Shown here in pieces: positions 22,786 through 34,250 of a stretch of 64,000 nucleotides of DNA; position 1 is the first letter of the stretch; every line of letters begins with the position of its first letter. Both the position numbers and the translations under genes were made by a program. This DNA is from Karstenula rhodostoma CBS 690.94 (Eukaryota > Ascomycota > Dothideomycetes > Pleosporales > Didymosphaeriaceae), in contig MU001492.1 in the NCBI GenBank assembly GCA_010093485.1, forward strand, positions 1,535,122 to 1,599,121, given 5' to 3'. The notes under the pieces were generated by a model. It was not told the origin of the DNA and did no database searches. It was given only the letters and a program-made list of their open reading frames with translations.

Positions 22786-25700
22786 TCAAAGGAAATACTT
22801 CTCTCGTCTTCGTATCCCTGATGGCCTTTGCTGATTACGCATCTTCTGCAACCAGCTGCTCCGGTGCGCACGTCGCTCCTGGTATTTTCTTTCTTCCCAC
22901 TCGCGTTCTGCTAGTTGATGGTAGTATTGTAGATCTGGCCATGTATCAAGGTACTCCAGGTCATCCATGTCTTCATCTTGCCGATTGAGCTCTTGTGGCC
23001 CATCCTCCGCCTCTTCTTCATCCTCCACCTCTTCTTCATCCTCCACCTCTTCTTCATCAGATGGTTCTTCGATGGTCCATGAATTCCGTGTAAAATCCAC
23101 ATTGTTTTCGTGATTATATGGTTGTTCCGGGTGATACCGCAGTTGCTGGTTGTCCAAGTCTATGGTTTCATCTCTAACGTATTGTAGAAGCTGTTCATTG
23201 TCTCTTTGCGCCACAGTCGCCTCGAACCTCCTGTTTAATGGTACACTTGAAACTGTCTTCTCAACCGTAAGGTCTTTTGCAAACAGCCATGCAACTAAAG
23301 TCTTCCAGTCGAGTATTCCTGCAAGAGCAAAGCTGACCATCACGCGTAGCTTTGAATAAGGCCCACCTTGATCATTCAACGAGAATTCTTCTCCCACTTT
23401 TGGTGTCAGACCAAGAGCAAGAATCCATGCATTCAGAATGGTATGGAAGCTGCATGCGTTGGGATTTGCCCCACGTTTTTGTCGAGTTACCTCAACATAT
23501 TTTGGTTTCGGGCAAAATTTGACATGTCCTTTAGCATTACGATGAGTTGTCCACTTGATAGTGTTGGCCGCGTTCTTCACTTTTTCGAATAAACCAAGGC
23601 GTGATTGTCCGGTAAGCTCATAGATATCTGGACTGCTGTCGAGGAAGTACGCGCAAAAATGCGTATCATCGCTAGAATCTTTTCTCTCTTCCTGAAGCAC
23701 AACAAGAAAGTCGTGGCTTTTTTTGAAGTCATCGGACACAACAAGGAATGGCATGAGCCAACATCTTCGTGGGCGAGTGATGCTGCAGTCGGGCAAACCC
23801 AACATGGCGAATTGTATGTGGTCTCCCGTAGCAAGTGCGAAGCCACCCGAGAAGATGCGCTTGCCCCGTCCGGCTGGTTCTGCCTGTTTGCTGTCGATTG
23901 CTTGAACAACAGCTGCGATGCCGAGAACGACTATTTCGGACTCATCCACTTTGCGGAAGCGCATTTTCCTGAGAACCTCAGATAGATACTTGTAATGTTG
24001 CTCGTAAACTACCGATGCTTTACGTTCGATAAAGTCTGGGGTTAAAGAGTGGAAGATACGCGTCATAGTCGCAGTGTCCCCGCCTTGCGGGACTCTCCCT
24101 TGGTTTTCCAGGATTCCAGCGCGAACAATACTGGAGCTGACATTGTTATCGATTTCTGACACAAAATCTTTCGAGTACATCCGTAAAGCGTACGTCAACT
24201 GAGCGTTATCAAGGTCCATCATGTCGATTGTCGTTTGACATGCGTTTGCGGCGTCTTTGATGTATATTAAGAAGACATCGTTCCATGTATCACTCAACCA
24301 GGGCGCATCGTGACGCCTGCCGCTGCTGCCAGTGAAACGAGCTTGGTTCGTTTGACTAATTTTCGCAAGCTCTTCCTGCCGCATTGCATCTGTGAACTCA
24401 CTCCAATGTTCCTGTTCTTCATCATGGAGCTCCTCGAGATATTTGTCCAGATCATTCTCGTCATCTGTTTTGAACGTGTGATGAAATCTCCTTGTCCTGT
24501 CGATAGTCTGATTTGGCATCACAAAACTGATGACCTCCAGAAATTTATGGATGAACTCCGAGCTTGCTTTTCCTAACATGGCAATGCAAACCACCTCTTG
24601 CGCCAAATTGGTGAAACCTGGCCCCCATTTCTTATAGAACCTCGGGTTCAGTTTCAGTCCAAGGGCGACAGCCCAGCCGTTGAAGATGGTATGATACCCG
24701 CAGGTGAAGTCGGTAGTCTGATTTGCGCAAGAGATCCAAGTTGTGTGGGCAGGAACTGAATCTTTACGATTGCTTTTTCGACGTTTCACCTGCTGATGGT
24801 ATTCTTCATTCTTCCAGTCCATCTGCAAGATCATTGAAACAATCCTATGTATGTCGTCCCGTTCTAAGAGATCAATGCATGCCCGTGTGGATGGTATCAG
24901 TTCAACTTACCTTGCCGTCGGAAAGTCCATGGTCTTGAGTCCAACACCGTCGCCTGCAATTCGTGCTCATTGTCGTATTGTATGATGAGCAAAATAGTGT
25001 GGTTCTTTGAGCTGAATTGCACAGCGACTATCAGGGGCCGAGAGAACCGAATTGCACCGTTCATCTTGTCTGTCACACGCCCAAGGATTCCTCCGATATC
25101 CAATTCTTCTTCTACAAATGGGGTGCTGATGTGTTGGCTTATTGCTTCTACAACCTCTGGTCGAATGCAGCTGAATCCTTCTGTGATATCCTGGTTCTTA
25201 GTTATGGCTAAGGTAACAGCATATATGCTCTGTGATACATGTTTCGTTTGCAGCATAACCTCTTCGCTATGGTCTCCCCCTCCTCCACCAATCTCATGCT
25301 TGATTTCGTCTATTCTGGGGTTTGTTAGCTAGATGTTTCAGTGCAGGGTTAAGCAAACCATTCATCTATTTGCAACCTGCAATATTGCAACGCATAGAGA
25401 TATATTAAGATAGCATGAAATAGGGACAAACTTACCTCTTCTTGTTTTCCTTGACCAGTAGCGAATACTCTCCATAAAAACGTTGGCCCCGGGTTTTGGT
25501 GGGCGTTTCACTGACTTTGCTGTTCTCATCGACTTTGCTGTTCTCATCGACTCTGCTGTTCTCGTGAAGTTCAAGAAACTTGTTGCCCAACTCCTTTTGG
25601 TCGAGTTTTGAAATCGAAATGCCGTTTTGGAGGAGTATCGGAGCTCTCATTGAGAAATCATCTGCTTCGGTCCAAGAGTCAGTGGGAAGAGAACCCCTCA

Positions 25701-28700
25701 GCTGAGAACCCTGCGGAAACTCGTATGAAGGAATTAAACCTGCAGATAAGAGGCCTTGAACACTCTCCAGGCTTGCCCGGCTCTCATCGAGCATGTTTTC
25801 CGGGACAGTATGGTCAAACCTACGCGTCCTTAGAACCTGTCCGTCTTCGACAAATTTGTGGCAGCGTAGGAACGACCAGATCAATTTCCAGTCTGCAAGA
25901 CCCCTCAGGGCGATATTGATAATTTCTGCGGCTTGGGTGAAGAAGTCTTCACTTGGGCGGAACGAAGAGTCCAGTCTGAGGTCGAGAGCTATAGACCAGG
26001 CGCTTAGTACGGTGTAATACATAAGCTGCCAAAGTTCGACACTTGATGGAAGAGGACCGGTAACCCACGTGATGTCAGTGACCTCTATGTTGACCTGGCT
26101 AGAGTGTAGAAATTGGAGCAGCTGATCACATGTTTGGTCGCGTCCATCAGAATTCGAGAGCCATGGCGCGTGGTCGATAATGTTTACCAAGAATTGGTGG
26201 GGCTGGGAAAGCTCCTGAGAAGCTCTTGGTTTCGCAGGTTGTACGGCAACAAGGACGCTCCGTGTAGTGTCTCTCCCTGGCGCTGAGGCGCTACGGTTAC
26301 TTGAGTACCAGGGCAGAAGCAACATGCGGCGCCCACTGTATCTCAAGGTACCCTCGAAATCCGACTCATCGCTAGCATTATCTGCGAAAAGTCTGGCAAG
26401 GACGCCGTTGTCGATGCACTCAAGACTACGGTTTGCGCCTTGTGCATGTCCAACAGCCTGAACAACTGCAGCTATGCTGTTGAAGACCCGATACTTATCG
26501 ATATGGCTAAGTTCTTGGCCGGAGCCCACCCAAGAGAAACTTGAAAAGCGTTGCAACTCTTTGGCAAGATACTCACAAGGTTTTTTGTCCTCTAGAAACT
26601 GTGATCTGTCTCGAGCGACCTGACTTGTCTTTGCTCGCTTAGCGCGCGGAGATTGGTCGGTCACAGACGTCGTCGATGGTCGTTTTCGAGGGGGGCTCGC
26701 TGACGGTGGTCCTTCGCTCGATTCGGAAAATGTGATAGATAGAAACTTTGCGCGATTTATCAGATCCTCCCGAGTTGGACCGGCGTTGCTTCGAGCAGAC
26801 ATAAGTTTGGTGACTAGTTCATCGTATTCCTGATATACAACAGGAGATTTTCTGAGGCTTCCGGCCGGAAGAACATTGAGATCGAATTTACGAATAGATG
26901 GTCCACGATCTGTGTCGATCACGAAGCCTTGCTCCCTCAAAAAGCCGTACACAACCTCCGAGTTGAGGTTACGGCCAGAAAGAGCCAGCTGAAAAAGACG
27001 TTTGGCTTCTTGGAAAAACACTGCCCGGATGTCTGCGGTTGCAGCTGGCGAGTTGCCAGCGTCGTTAAGCGGCGCCCAGTCCGGGTTCAATTTCAAGCCC
27101 ATAGCAATCGCCCAAGCATTCAGTATTGTAATCGCGAAAGCCTCCCTGTCATCACCTGCAGCAGGGCCGGTGACCCACTCAGCGGACTGTGGCAAAGCCG
27201 AAAGTAACTCTCGCAAATTGAGACCGACACCGCCCATCCACCGCGGGAGTATCCACTGCGATGCCACATCCCATATATTATCACGGGTTTCTTGGCTAGA
27301 TTTCCGTTCGAATGGATCCAGAGCATAAATCTTGATCTTAATACCTTCCGGAAGCTCACTTGACTTTTCACACTGCAAGACTAGCAGTACAATAGTATAG
27401 ATTAAACGGATAGGAAGAATCCATGGCTGGCCTGGGCGAATTAGAGAATTGTTGAGCTCTACACAGAAGCCTATTCTTCTGTCCTGTTGCAGTTCGCTAA
27501 TGGCTAGAAGAACTGGGTTGATAACGTCCTCGAGGCCCGTTGTGCTACTGTATGGTATTGTCGCTTGTTGGAATCCCACGGATCCAGTTGGATGTGCGCT
27601 GCTGCTGCTACTGCTGCTGCTGGTTTGATGGCTACTCTTTTGGCTACTGCTCTTGTCGCTCCGACTGCTCTGACCGCTGTTGCCTTGAATGTCATCGTTT
27701 GGGGTGCCACTGCTTGGTTCGCTGTTTGCCGAGTTGCTGATACTGTCCTTCTCGGGGGTTCTAGGTTTGCTAGTGCTCGGTCGATTGCTTTGCGACGTAT
27801 CGCTACTCGACCCTTCACTATCTGGCATGCCACCATCTGGCCTGCCGATACTTGGCGTGTCAGTGTTTTGCTCTTTGCTGGTGCCTTGTTGGCTGCCGCC
27901 ATCCTCTTCGACAGGTATAAATTGAAGCGATACTTCCACGCCCTCGGGCTTTCGAGGTGTCGCACTCTTTGGAGCCTTGCCAGTCTCTGCTGAAAGTGTA
28001 CCCTGTCTGTTTCTCCACAAGAACGCAGGTGCATGAAGTAACTCGATGATCGCAAAGTCGCCCAAAGGTCCAATGAAGATGCTGTCGTTGTCGTCTCCGG
28101 TTACCTCCACGTTATTTCTGTATGTGACGCCATTGACTGTGACCGCAGTGTTCGAAGGAACCCTGATGAAGTGTTCGGCATTCGTATCCTCGGAGGAAGT
28201 CCGCCGGAGGATGTGTATTGAGGCGGTCTGTTCCGCACGAGGCCCCTTGAGGGTGCTGCGTCCTAGTCAGCTTCAGTTATCTTACGTTCCTGTCAACTGT
28301 ATTGTGCGCTTACGCTTTGAGCTCCCCGTCCAAGTGGTCCCCCTCAAGAGGTATCGGATCAATGTGCCCTGTACATAACAAACCAGCGTGTTCATTTCCA
28401 ATGTCAGGAGAATATTCTTTAAGCCTTCCTCGAACATGGTCGTAAAGGCTGCGCAGATCCTCCGAATCGTCGCGGGATCCCGGATCTTTCTTTTTCTTTT
28501 TCCCAGCCCCCTCTTGATGCAACGGCGAAGGCAAATGTGGGCGATCGAAACTGGCTATGTTCTTCCTGTTGAGCTCTGCCCAAGGCCTTTGGAATAAGAT
28601 GGGGGCCCACTTCGAGTATATTCTCCAATCAACCCAAGTCTTTGCTGGTTTAACCCATCGGACAGACTTCTTTTCTGAATTTTCGCCAGCCTCCTCTACA

Positions 28701-28840
28701 TTTGTTGGCGGTTCAGCATTTTCCGTTTTGTCAGGTGGTGGAGCATCCTCCTGTGCAACGTCATCATCCTGTTTGGCTGGCCCTGTTTGCCGGGATGGCT
28801 GCTGCCTGGCGGGTTTCTTTGCATTCCGCTTTGGTGGCAT
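22786..28840 (-). CDS. Giant protein with four tandem Ulp1/C48-protease-like modules
   Basis: Four minus-strand exons, 28840-28314, 28255-25436, 25314-24911 and 24863-22786, join in phase to 1942 residues. Residues 1-175 are basic and charged. Residues about 176-250 form a strand-rich domain (TVNGVTYRNNVEVTGDD, DSIFIGPLGDF) faintly like an FHA domain. A Ser-rich linker follows. Four repeats then appear at about 430-635, 740-1000, 1116-1370 and 1575-1800. Each has a strand pair (for example HTILLIIQY ... ATVLDSRPW), a spacer, a motif like CGYHTIFNGWAVALGLKLNP, and a closing helix with a final R-x-F. In module 3, His1221, Asp1241, Gln1299 and Cys1305 fit the His-Asp-Gln-Cys order of SUMO proteases, with the Gln-Cys spacing of six seen in Ulp1. 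Module 4 keeps His1634, Asp1659 and Cys1721 but lacks the Gln. Modules 1 and 2 lack the Cys. Activity, target and location are unknown. Confidence 0.75.
23004..23056. repeat. 18-bp tandem repeat coding an acidic stretch
   Basis: An imperfect 18-base unit (CCTCTTCTTCATCCTCCA on the plus strand) is repeated about three times inside the last exon of the Ulp1-like gene. It encodes EEVEDE-type repeats on the minus strand. Length variation between isolates would be expected. Confidence 0.7.
25506..25566. repeat. 21-bp tandem repeat coding DENSKV
   Basis: An imperfect unit containing GCTGTTCTCATCGACTTT is repeated three times near the end of exon 2 of the Ulp1-like gene. It encodes three DENS-(R/K)-V repeats just before module 3, probably a flexible linker. 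Confidence 0.7.
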
Positions 28841-29544
28841 CTTTGCGAGAATTGTGAACAGACAACTGAGATTGAACGCTATTTCAGAGAAAAGCGCAGA
28901 TTTTATGCATGTTTGCGCCGTTGTCTTTGTCCTTCACGACACTGTTGCGCCACACCGCAAACTCTTTATGTCGCAGGACAATAAAACCGCCGCATGTGGC
29001 ACTCATCAACCACAAAGAAGCAACATAATACGAAAGAGTTTACAGAACATTGGAACAAAATACATAGATCGAATATTACAATTTTGCAATAAATCCCGAT
29101 GCAGGTGCCAAGTGGGACAGTTACCAATATGCAGACAAAGTCCACATGTCTAGGCGAGGTTATGTCTGCTATCTGATACTACCTGTTGTCAAGCTCGTTG
29201 CTTCGTGATCTTCGTGATCTCATTTCGGGCGTCCAACTCGGTCTGAACGTGTCTAACCACCCGGGACGGATCTGTGGTTGGGTTAGGTATCATCGAACCG
29301 TCTTTGTATTGCCCTGCGGGCCATCCAATGTGCCCAACGCAACAATTTCTTTTCTGTTGCTGGCAAGGACCATGACCGATACCCTATCCTCTAAGCATCT
29401 GTAACATTGGCCGTAACTCCCAAGTTATGCGTCGGAGCAAGCAAGCATGTGCTTCTTTCTGGTTCGCCGGAGCAGAGTTTATGTATGAAGGTTTTTCTCT
29501 CTTGGTATTTATATCGTGCTCATACGCCATGCTGACTTGCGTAC
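28841..29544. other. Intergenic region between the Ulp1-like and bZIP genes
   Basis: The 704 bases are the promoter side of the Ulp1-like gene and the 3' side of the bZIP gene, both on the minus strand. If the bZIP frame is corrected, its coding part would extend to about 29527. No further gene is seen. Confidence 0.4.
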
Positions 29545-30585
29545 CTATCCATAACGTTGAAGAACCACCGAATTGCCAACATAGCAGTGCTGTCCAGGTC
29601 GGCAGCCAAGGTCAGCCTCGAGCTCAGGTCCCGTGGAAGTGCGCATTGTTCGTATGATGTTGGCTGCATCGACGCAGGATGTTGCGTTGTAGTAACTTGT
29701 GGGATCGGCGACGTATCGTTGCTCGTGTGCGTGCGGGTGATGTTGCTGATGCATCTGTGGCCAGGTGTGTTGTAAAGATTGATCATATGGCATGTACGGT
29801 GCTACTTCCCCTGGATTCATCTCAGGGTCTGGCGTTAAGGTATGGATGTAGGGCGTACGGTGAAACGATGGAGGAGGGGTGCCCATTCCTGAAACGACGG
29901 AGTGAGGACTTGGGGAGTCGTTGCTGCTCAGTGCCGCCGAACGAGATATTGACATCGCAAGCGGTGTATGCGGATCATTTCTGGCGTCCGATGGTTGTGG
30001 GCTATCCGGTGAGGTAAAAAACGCTGGTGTGTTGCAAGCGATTTTCCTTCCAAGCATAGTACTTAATGACGCGGATGCTGAGAACTGGTCGTACGATCGA
30101 TCGTTCAAGCCGCCCATTGCCGCAACAATGTCCGAGTCGGGAACACCACGCTCATGAAGAAGCGCTCGCAATCTGCGGTTCTCATCCAAGACCTTGCGGG
30201 CAGCGCTTTGAATCTCTGCGGAAGCTTCGATGCCCACCTGCTCGTAGTCACGCAATCTAGCTTCTAGCTCGTGCAGATACTCCTTTCTTCGTGCTCGTGA
30301 TCGTCCTGCACTTTGGTCAATATGCGTTCGCTCAGGGTAATTAGCCTCAGGTGACACTGCTGTCCCTTCGAACGGCGACCAAAACGACTGTGCAGAATGC
30401 CAGAGCATAGAAACTGTCTAGCATACCGCACCATTCGGGAGAGCGATACCGGAGCGAATAGGCTATGGGTCGACTTACGCTGGTTGTCCCGAATTCGGGC
30501 AAGATTTTGTGACTTCTGACCCCAGAATTAGCTGTGGTGTCTTCTAGGCAAGGGCAGTCGGTAAACTTACCTTGGAGTCATCCAT
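29545..30585 (-). CDS. bZIP transcription factor
   Basis: Exons 30585-30571, 30515-30479 and 30305-29545 give 270 residues. Exons 1 and 2 have only 15 and 37 bases and supply MDDSK and KSQNLARIRDNQ. The third exon restores RRSRARRKEYLHELEARLRD, so the basic region N-x7-R/Q is complete only after splicing. A short coiled coil (VLDENRRLRALLHERGV) follows, then a Ser/Pro-rich region with SPSPHSVVSGMGTPPPSFH, and a C-terminal block CVDAANIIRTMRTSTGPELE. Proteins of this form are fungal-specific bZIP regulators, several of them linked to stress or secondary metabolism. The target genes here are unknown. The present stop at 29545 comes in VVLQRYG. One base fewer near 29562 would instead give VVFNVMDRYASQHGV, which looks more like the family ending. 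Confidence 0.85.
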
Positions 30586-31222
30586 ACTGCAAAGTGACGA
30601 AACAAAGGAAAGTCTGCGAGTGAGGGATTTGGTGCGCAATGTGCGAGTCGATGGTATGGCAGAGGGCCAATAGAGCGGTATGAAAGTGGATATGTACCTA
30701 CACAACTAGTCGATCTCTAAGGGTGTACAGATGCGGATTAGACGCGCCACCAGGTGCAGGGAGTGCGAGTAGCTGCACTATGCCTGCGCCAGGCAGTCTG
30801 TGTCTGAGCTTCCCTCGCCGTTTGGTAGCCCCATCGCTCTAGGGTACTAGGTGCACGGCGTGCGTAGGGGTATGTTCCAACTACACTAGATCAGTCGTCG
30901 GCTAGCCGTTGTATAAATGACGCATGCAAAATTACAGTAATCTTTCAACTAGCGTGATCACGTGCATGCGCATGTCTTCCCCGGCGCTAAGGCGCCCGAC
31001 AATTTCGGAGGCGGAGTCTCAGCTTCAGACCTAAAACACGGATTGTGCGTGCGGCGCAGACCTCACAGCCTCATCGAGCTGAGGTCGGTATACATCGTGC
31101 AACCCAGCTGCCGCCGGATCGTGTTCCTCCAAGCTGTAGAACTCATCAGATCACCAAAACCAGTTCAAAGCAAAGCGCACTAATGCGACGCGCCAAATAA
31201 GGACTCCATCAAACTCGACAAC
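30586..31222. promoter_or_regulatory. Divergent promoter between the bZIP and FAR-17a-like genes
   Basis: The 637 bases separate two genes running apart. A TATAAATGACGC string at 30912 and a CACGTGCATGCGCATG cluster at 30960 (an E-box-like CACGTG) are the most noticeable motifs. Which gene they serve is unknown. Confidence 0.4.
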
Positions 31223-32111
31223 ATGGCTATTTGGAAACGACAGACTGCAGGTCGCCACGGCGCCTTCGACCCTACCTACCGATTCTCGACATCGTGGATC
31301 CTTCCGCCGGCTGTTCTGTTCTTCGCGCGCGCGCTTCTCTCGCTATACGCTTTCGCGACACTATTCTACATTTTTGGTTGGAACGGGACACATGGGAGGG
31401 ACATAGACTCTCGACGCTCGTTCTCATACTTCACCATCCTTACATACTGGGGACTTGCGTTCTACTTCGCCTTTGCCGCCGCACACACCGGGAGCTATTG
31501 GCTTACGGGCAGGCCGTTGCTGAACCGCTGGTTCGCTCCACTCCGGTGGGCGCACAGCGCTTTTTACTCCACCGTAGTTGTGTATCCTTTCATCGTCACT
31601 GGTAGGTGCCTGTATTCCGAGTGAGATTGCGACCACTAAAGTTACGGCAGCGGTGTTTTGGGCTCTGCTTGCGCCTGAGCATGGCTTCGCTACCACCAAA
31701 GACCTGTGGTCCAACACATCGCAACATGCGCTCAACTCGTTCTACGCCCTCTTCGAAATAGTGATTCCCCGGACAGAGCCTCTGCCATTTCTGCACGTGG
31801 TCGTCATCGTCTTCATCTTGGCCTTGTATCTTTCTCTGGCATATCTTACCCATGCGCTGCAGGGCTGGTATACATACGATTTCCTGAACCTAGACGAGCA
31901 CTCGAGCGGTGTCGTGGCAGGCTACATTGTTGGAGTTCTTGTGGGATCCATAATCATATTTCTTATCGTGAGGTACCTGATAGTGCTGCGGTTCTGGCTC
32001 ACAGAGAAGAAACTGGGCAAAAGTGGAAAGTTCTCCAGCCACGATCATCGAAGCGTGAGAGATGAGGAAGCGGGAAAGCACATGCAAATGCATACCGTTG
32101 GCGTCAAGTAG
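31223..32111 (+). CDS. FAR-17a/AIG1-like multi-pass membrane protein
   Basis: Exons 31223-31601 and 31651-32111 give 279 residues. The 49-base intron (GTAGGT...CGGCAG) joins PFIVT to AVFWALL. Six hydrophobic helices are visible: WILPPAVLFFARALLSLYAF, FTILTYWGLAFYFAFAAAHT, FYSTVVVYPFIVTAVFWALL, the QHALNSFYALFEI region, VVVIVFILALYLSLAYLTHA and GYIVGVLVGSIIIFLIVRYL. GRDIDSRRSFSYFTILTYWG, HALNSFYALFEIVIPRTEP and YTYDFLNLDEHSSGVVAGYI match the fungal FAR-17a/AIG1-like group. Animal members hydrolyse fatty-acid esters of hydroxy fatty acids using a conserved Thr and His. A similar activity here is only a hypothesis. The tail is charged and cytosolic. Confidence 0.85.
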
Positions 32112-33326
32112 TGAAGCTCGCAGTTGTGGAGCTAGTACATATCATTTTAGACGCTATGTTTTGATTTTGTTTACCCTACCTCCATTAATTACAAGCTGGC
32201 GAGCGGAGGCCGTGCAATCTTTAATCGATGCAATCTTACACTCCGGTTATCTTTCCCGATGGGAAAGTTGTTTTTCTCCAAACGTTCCCTGTTCGTCAGG
32301 ACGCATACGGCGAACAAAGCCTAGTCCCCGTCGCCTCCGGCGGGATATGCTACAGGACGACGTTGTTACTAGGCCTGGAGCCCCTGACCTCCGTGCGTGC
32401 GCGTCCCTTTCCGGGAATTGTACCCTCCCGCGTGGACAAGCCGCTCTAACGTCTGAAGATCGCCAAGTTGGACCTGGCACAAGTAACTAGGCCCTTGGTT
32501 TCGCCGCGTGGCACAGCAACTCCGTCACGGAAGGTCTGGGACTTCTATGCTCCCTCGAGAACTGAAACTGGCCTTGCTGGTATGAAGCCCGACCCCTAGT
32601 GACTACGGAAGTTTTCCAGTGGCACACGATGGTGGCCGGTGGTGAATCTATCATGGCGTATTTGTGCAGAGAAGCGATAAGTCACCATGGGTGGTGGACC
32701 AGATGTGGGGGCTTTACCGTTCTACATCATTACCCTGCTTCTCCCCCTGCGCCTGCTCGTTGAAGAGCTCTCCAGCGGGGACCGAACGCAGTGTAGATGG
32801 TAGTCTATGACAAGGCAAAGGGCAAGGGCAAGGGTGGCCTGACTTGTGTAGCAAATGGTTGTTGTTGGGGAAGTCCCGCGTCATTGGGACAACGGCCTGC
32901 CTGGGGGGAAAGGCCGCTGTGGCCCTAGAAGTAGGTCGGGTTTCTTTGAGGCCCAAAGACCCAGTGGCAGGCGACCGCTAATCGCTGGCGAATTCTAAGC
33001 TAGACCAGCCCGCGAACACTGTAGAGCAATTCTGTCTTCGTGCGCTAGATAGTTCAACTGACTAGGAGCCATTAATTTTATACAGGTAGTTAACGAGCAT
33101 CGTAATATTTGCCAGCCGCACAGCAACCAAGTACACTGCGACACCGAGCCCAAACAGTGGGTTTCTGGGGGCCCCTCATGCGTCCTTCTGTCCGGTTAGG
33201 CCAAATATTGCGAGGTTTAGCCTCTCCACAATTGCCCATGAGTAATGGCACGAGCAAGCCAAGTTTTCCTCGGAACATGATCCGTGCAATCACCTTAGCT
33301 TACAACGGACAAGTGAAGCTGTATAG
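32112..33326. other. 1.2-kb region between the FAR-17a-like gene and the AT-rich element
   Basis: The base composition is ordinary and there is no supported gene. Short open frames around 32062-32490 and 32714-33345 have no motif. It ends at the sharp composition break near 33350. Confidence 0.4.
33312..33320 (+). repeat. Left copy of candidate 9-bp target-site duplication
   Basis: AGTGAAGCT occurs here and again at 39998-40006. Each copy lies six bases outside the extended terminal inverted repeat (GCAG / CTGC). A 9-bp duplication is typical of Mutator-like elements. The symmetrical placement argues against chance. Confidence 0.55.
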
Positions 33327-33331
33327 GCAGG

Positions 33332-33351
33332 TCACCCGACTATAGTTTTTA
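33332..33351 (+). repeat. Left terminal inverted repeat
   Basis: TCACCCGACTATAGTTTTTA is the exact reverse complement of 39967-39986. Outside it, GCAG (33327-33330) matches CTGC at 39988-39991. Inside it the similarity continues imperfectly for about 20 more bases (TC.GC ... TATAC.CCCC). Confidence 0.85.
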
Positions 33352-34250
33352 GATCAGCGTATACTACCCCCTTATAGGTATATAGGTAAATTTTATAGTA
33401 TATACTAAGGTAGCGCTAAGGCTTAGTATATTATATAAGCTAAATTACCTATAATAAATAAAATTACTTAAATAATTTTTAAATATATTTAACTATAATA
33501 CTATATATATATTTATATAAATAAGTTCTAAATAAGTTTATATAGTAATTACTAATATATCTACTAAAAAGCTCTTTTACTATATAGGTAAATATATTCT
33601 AAATATATTCTAGCTCTAATATATAATAGCTATTATATTAATAATATTTAATTTTAGGTTACTTACCTAATAGCCTTAGCCCCCTTTTAATAAATATATA
33701 GGTATTTATATTTAAATATATTCTAGATATATTCTAAATATATTTAATTAATAATTTAAAGAGAAAGTATATTATTAAGTATAGTAAGAATAGATATAGG
33801 GCTTATAAAGTAGGTTTAATATATTCTAAACTTATTTAAACCTTTTATTTATATAATACTAGAGGGTATACTAGACTTATAGTACCTATATTATCTATAT
33901 AATTAAAGTATATAGCTTTACTATTATAGATTTAATTTAAATATATTTTAAATATATTTACCTACTTTAATTACTAACTTTTTAAAGATAAATAAGGAAT
34001 AATTAGGAAAGTATTTTTTCTTCTAAATAGAAGATAAATATATTCCTAATCTATTCTAAATATATTTAGCCTACTAATTTATATTTAGCCTACTATAATA
34101 CTATAATAATAGCTTATAATACTACTAATACTATAAGTTTAAATATATTTAGAATATATTTAAGCTAATTCTTACTAGACTCTTACTAGGCCTATTACTC
34201 CCCCCTCTCTTCTTTTTTTCTTTTTCCCTCCCCCTCCTATCTCTAACTAG

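Noticed and set aside
27540..27740. Cysteine-rich plus-strand frame that looks like a small secreted protein
   Set aside because: It is the antisense of the poly-serine linker of the Ulp1-like gene, where TCN/AGC codons create Cys-rich shadows.
22786..28840. Retrotransposon polyprotein as explanation for the large minus-strand gene
   Set aside because: No reverse transcriptase, integrase or zinc-knuckle motif is present, the gene has three consensus introns, and its composition is not RIP-affected.
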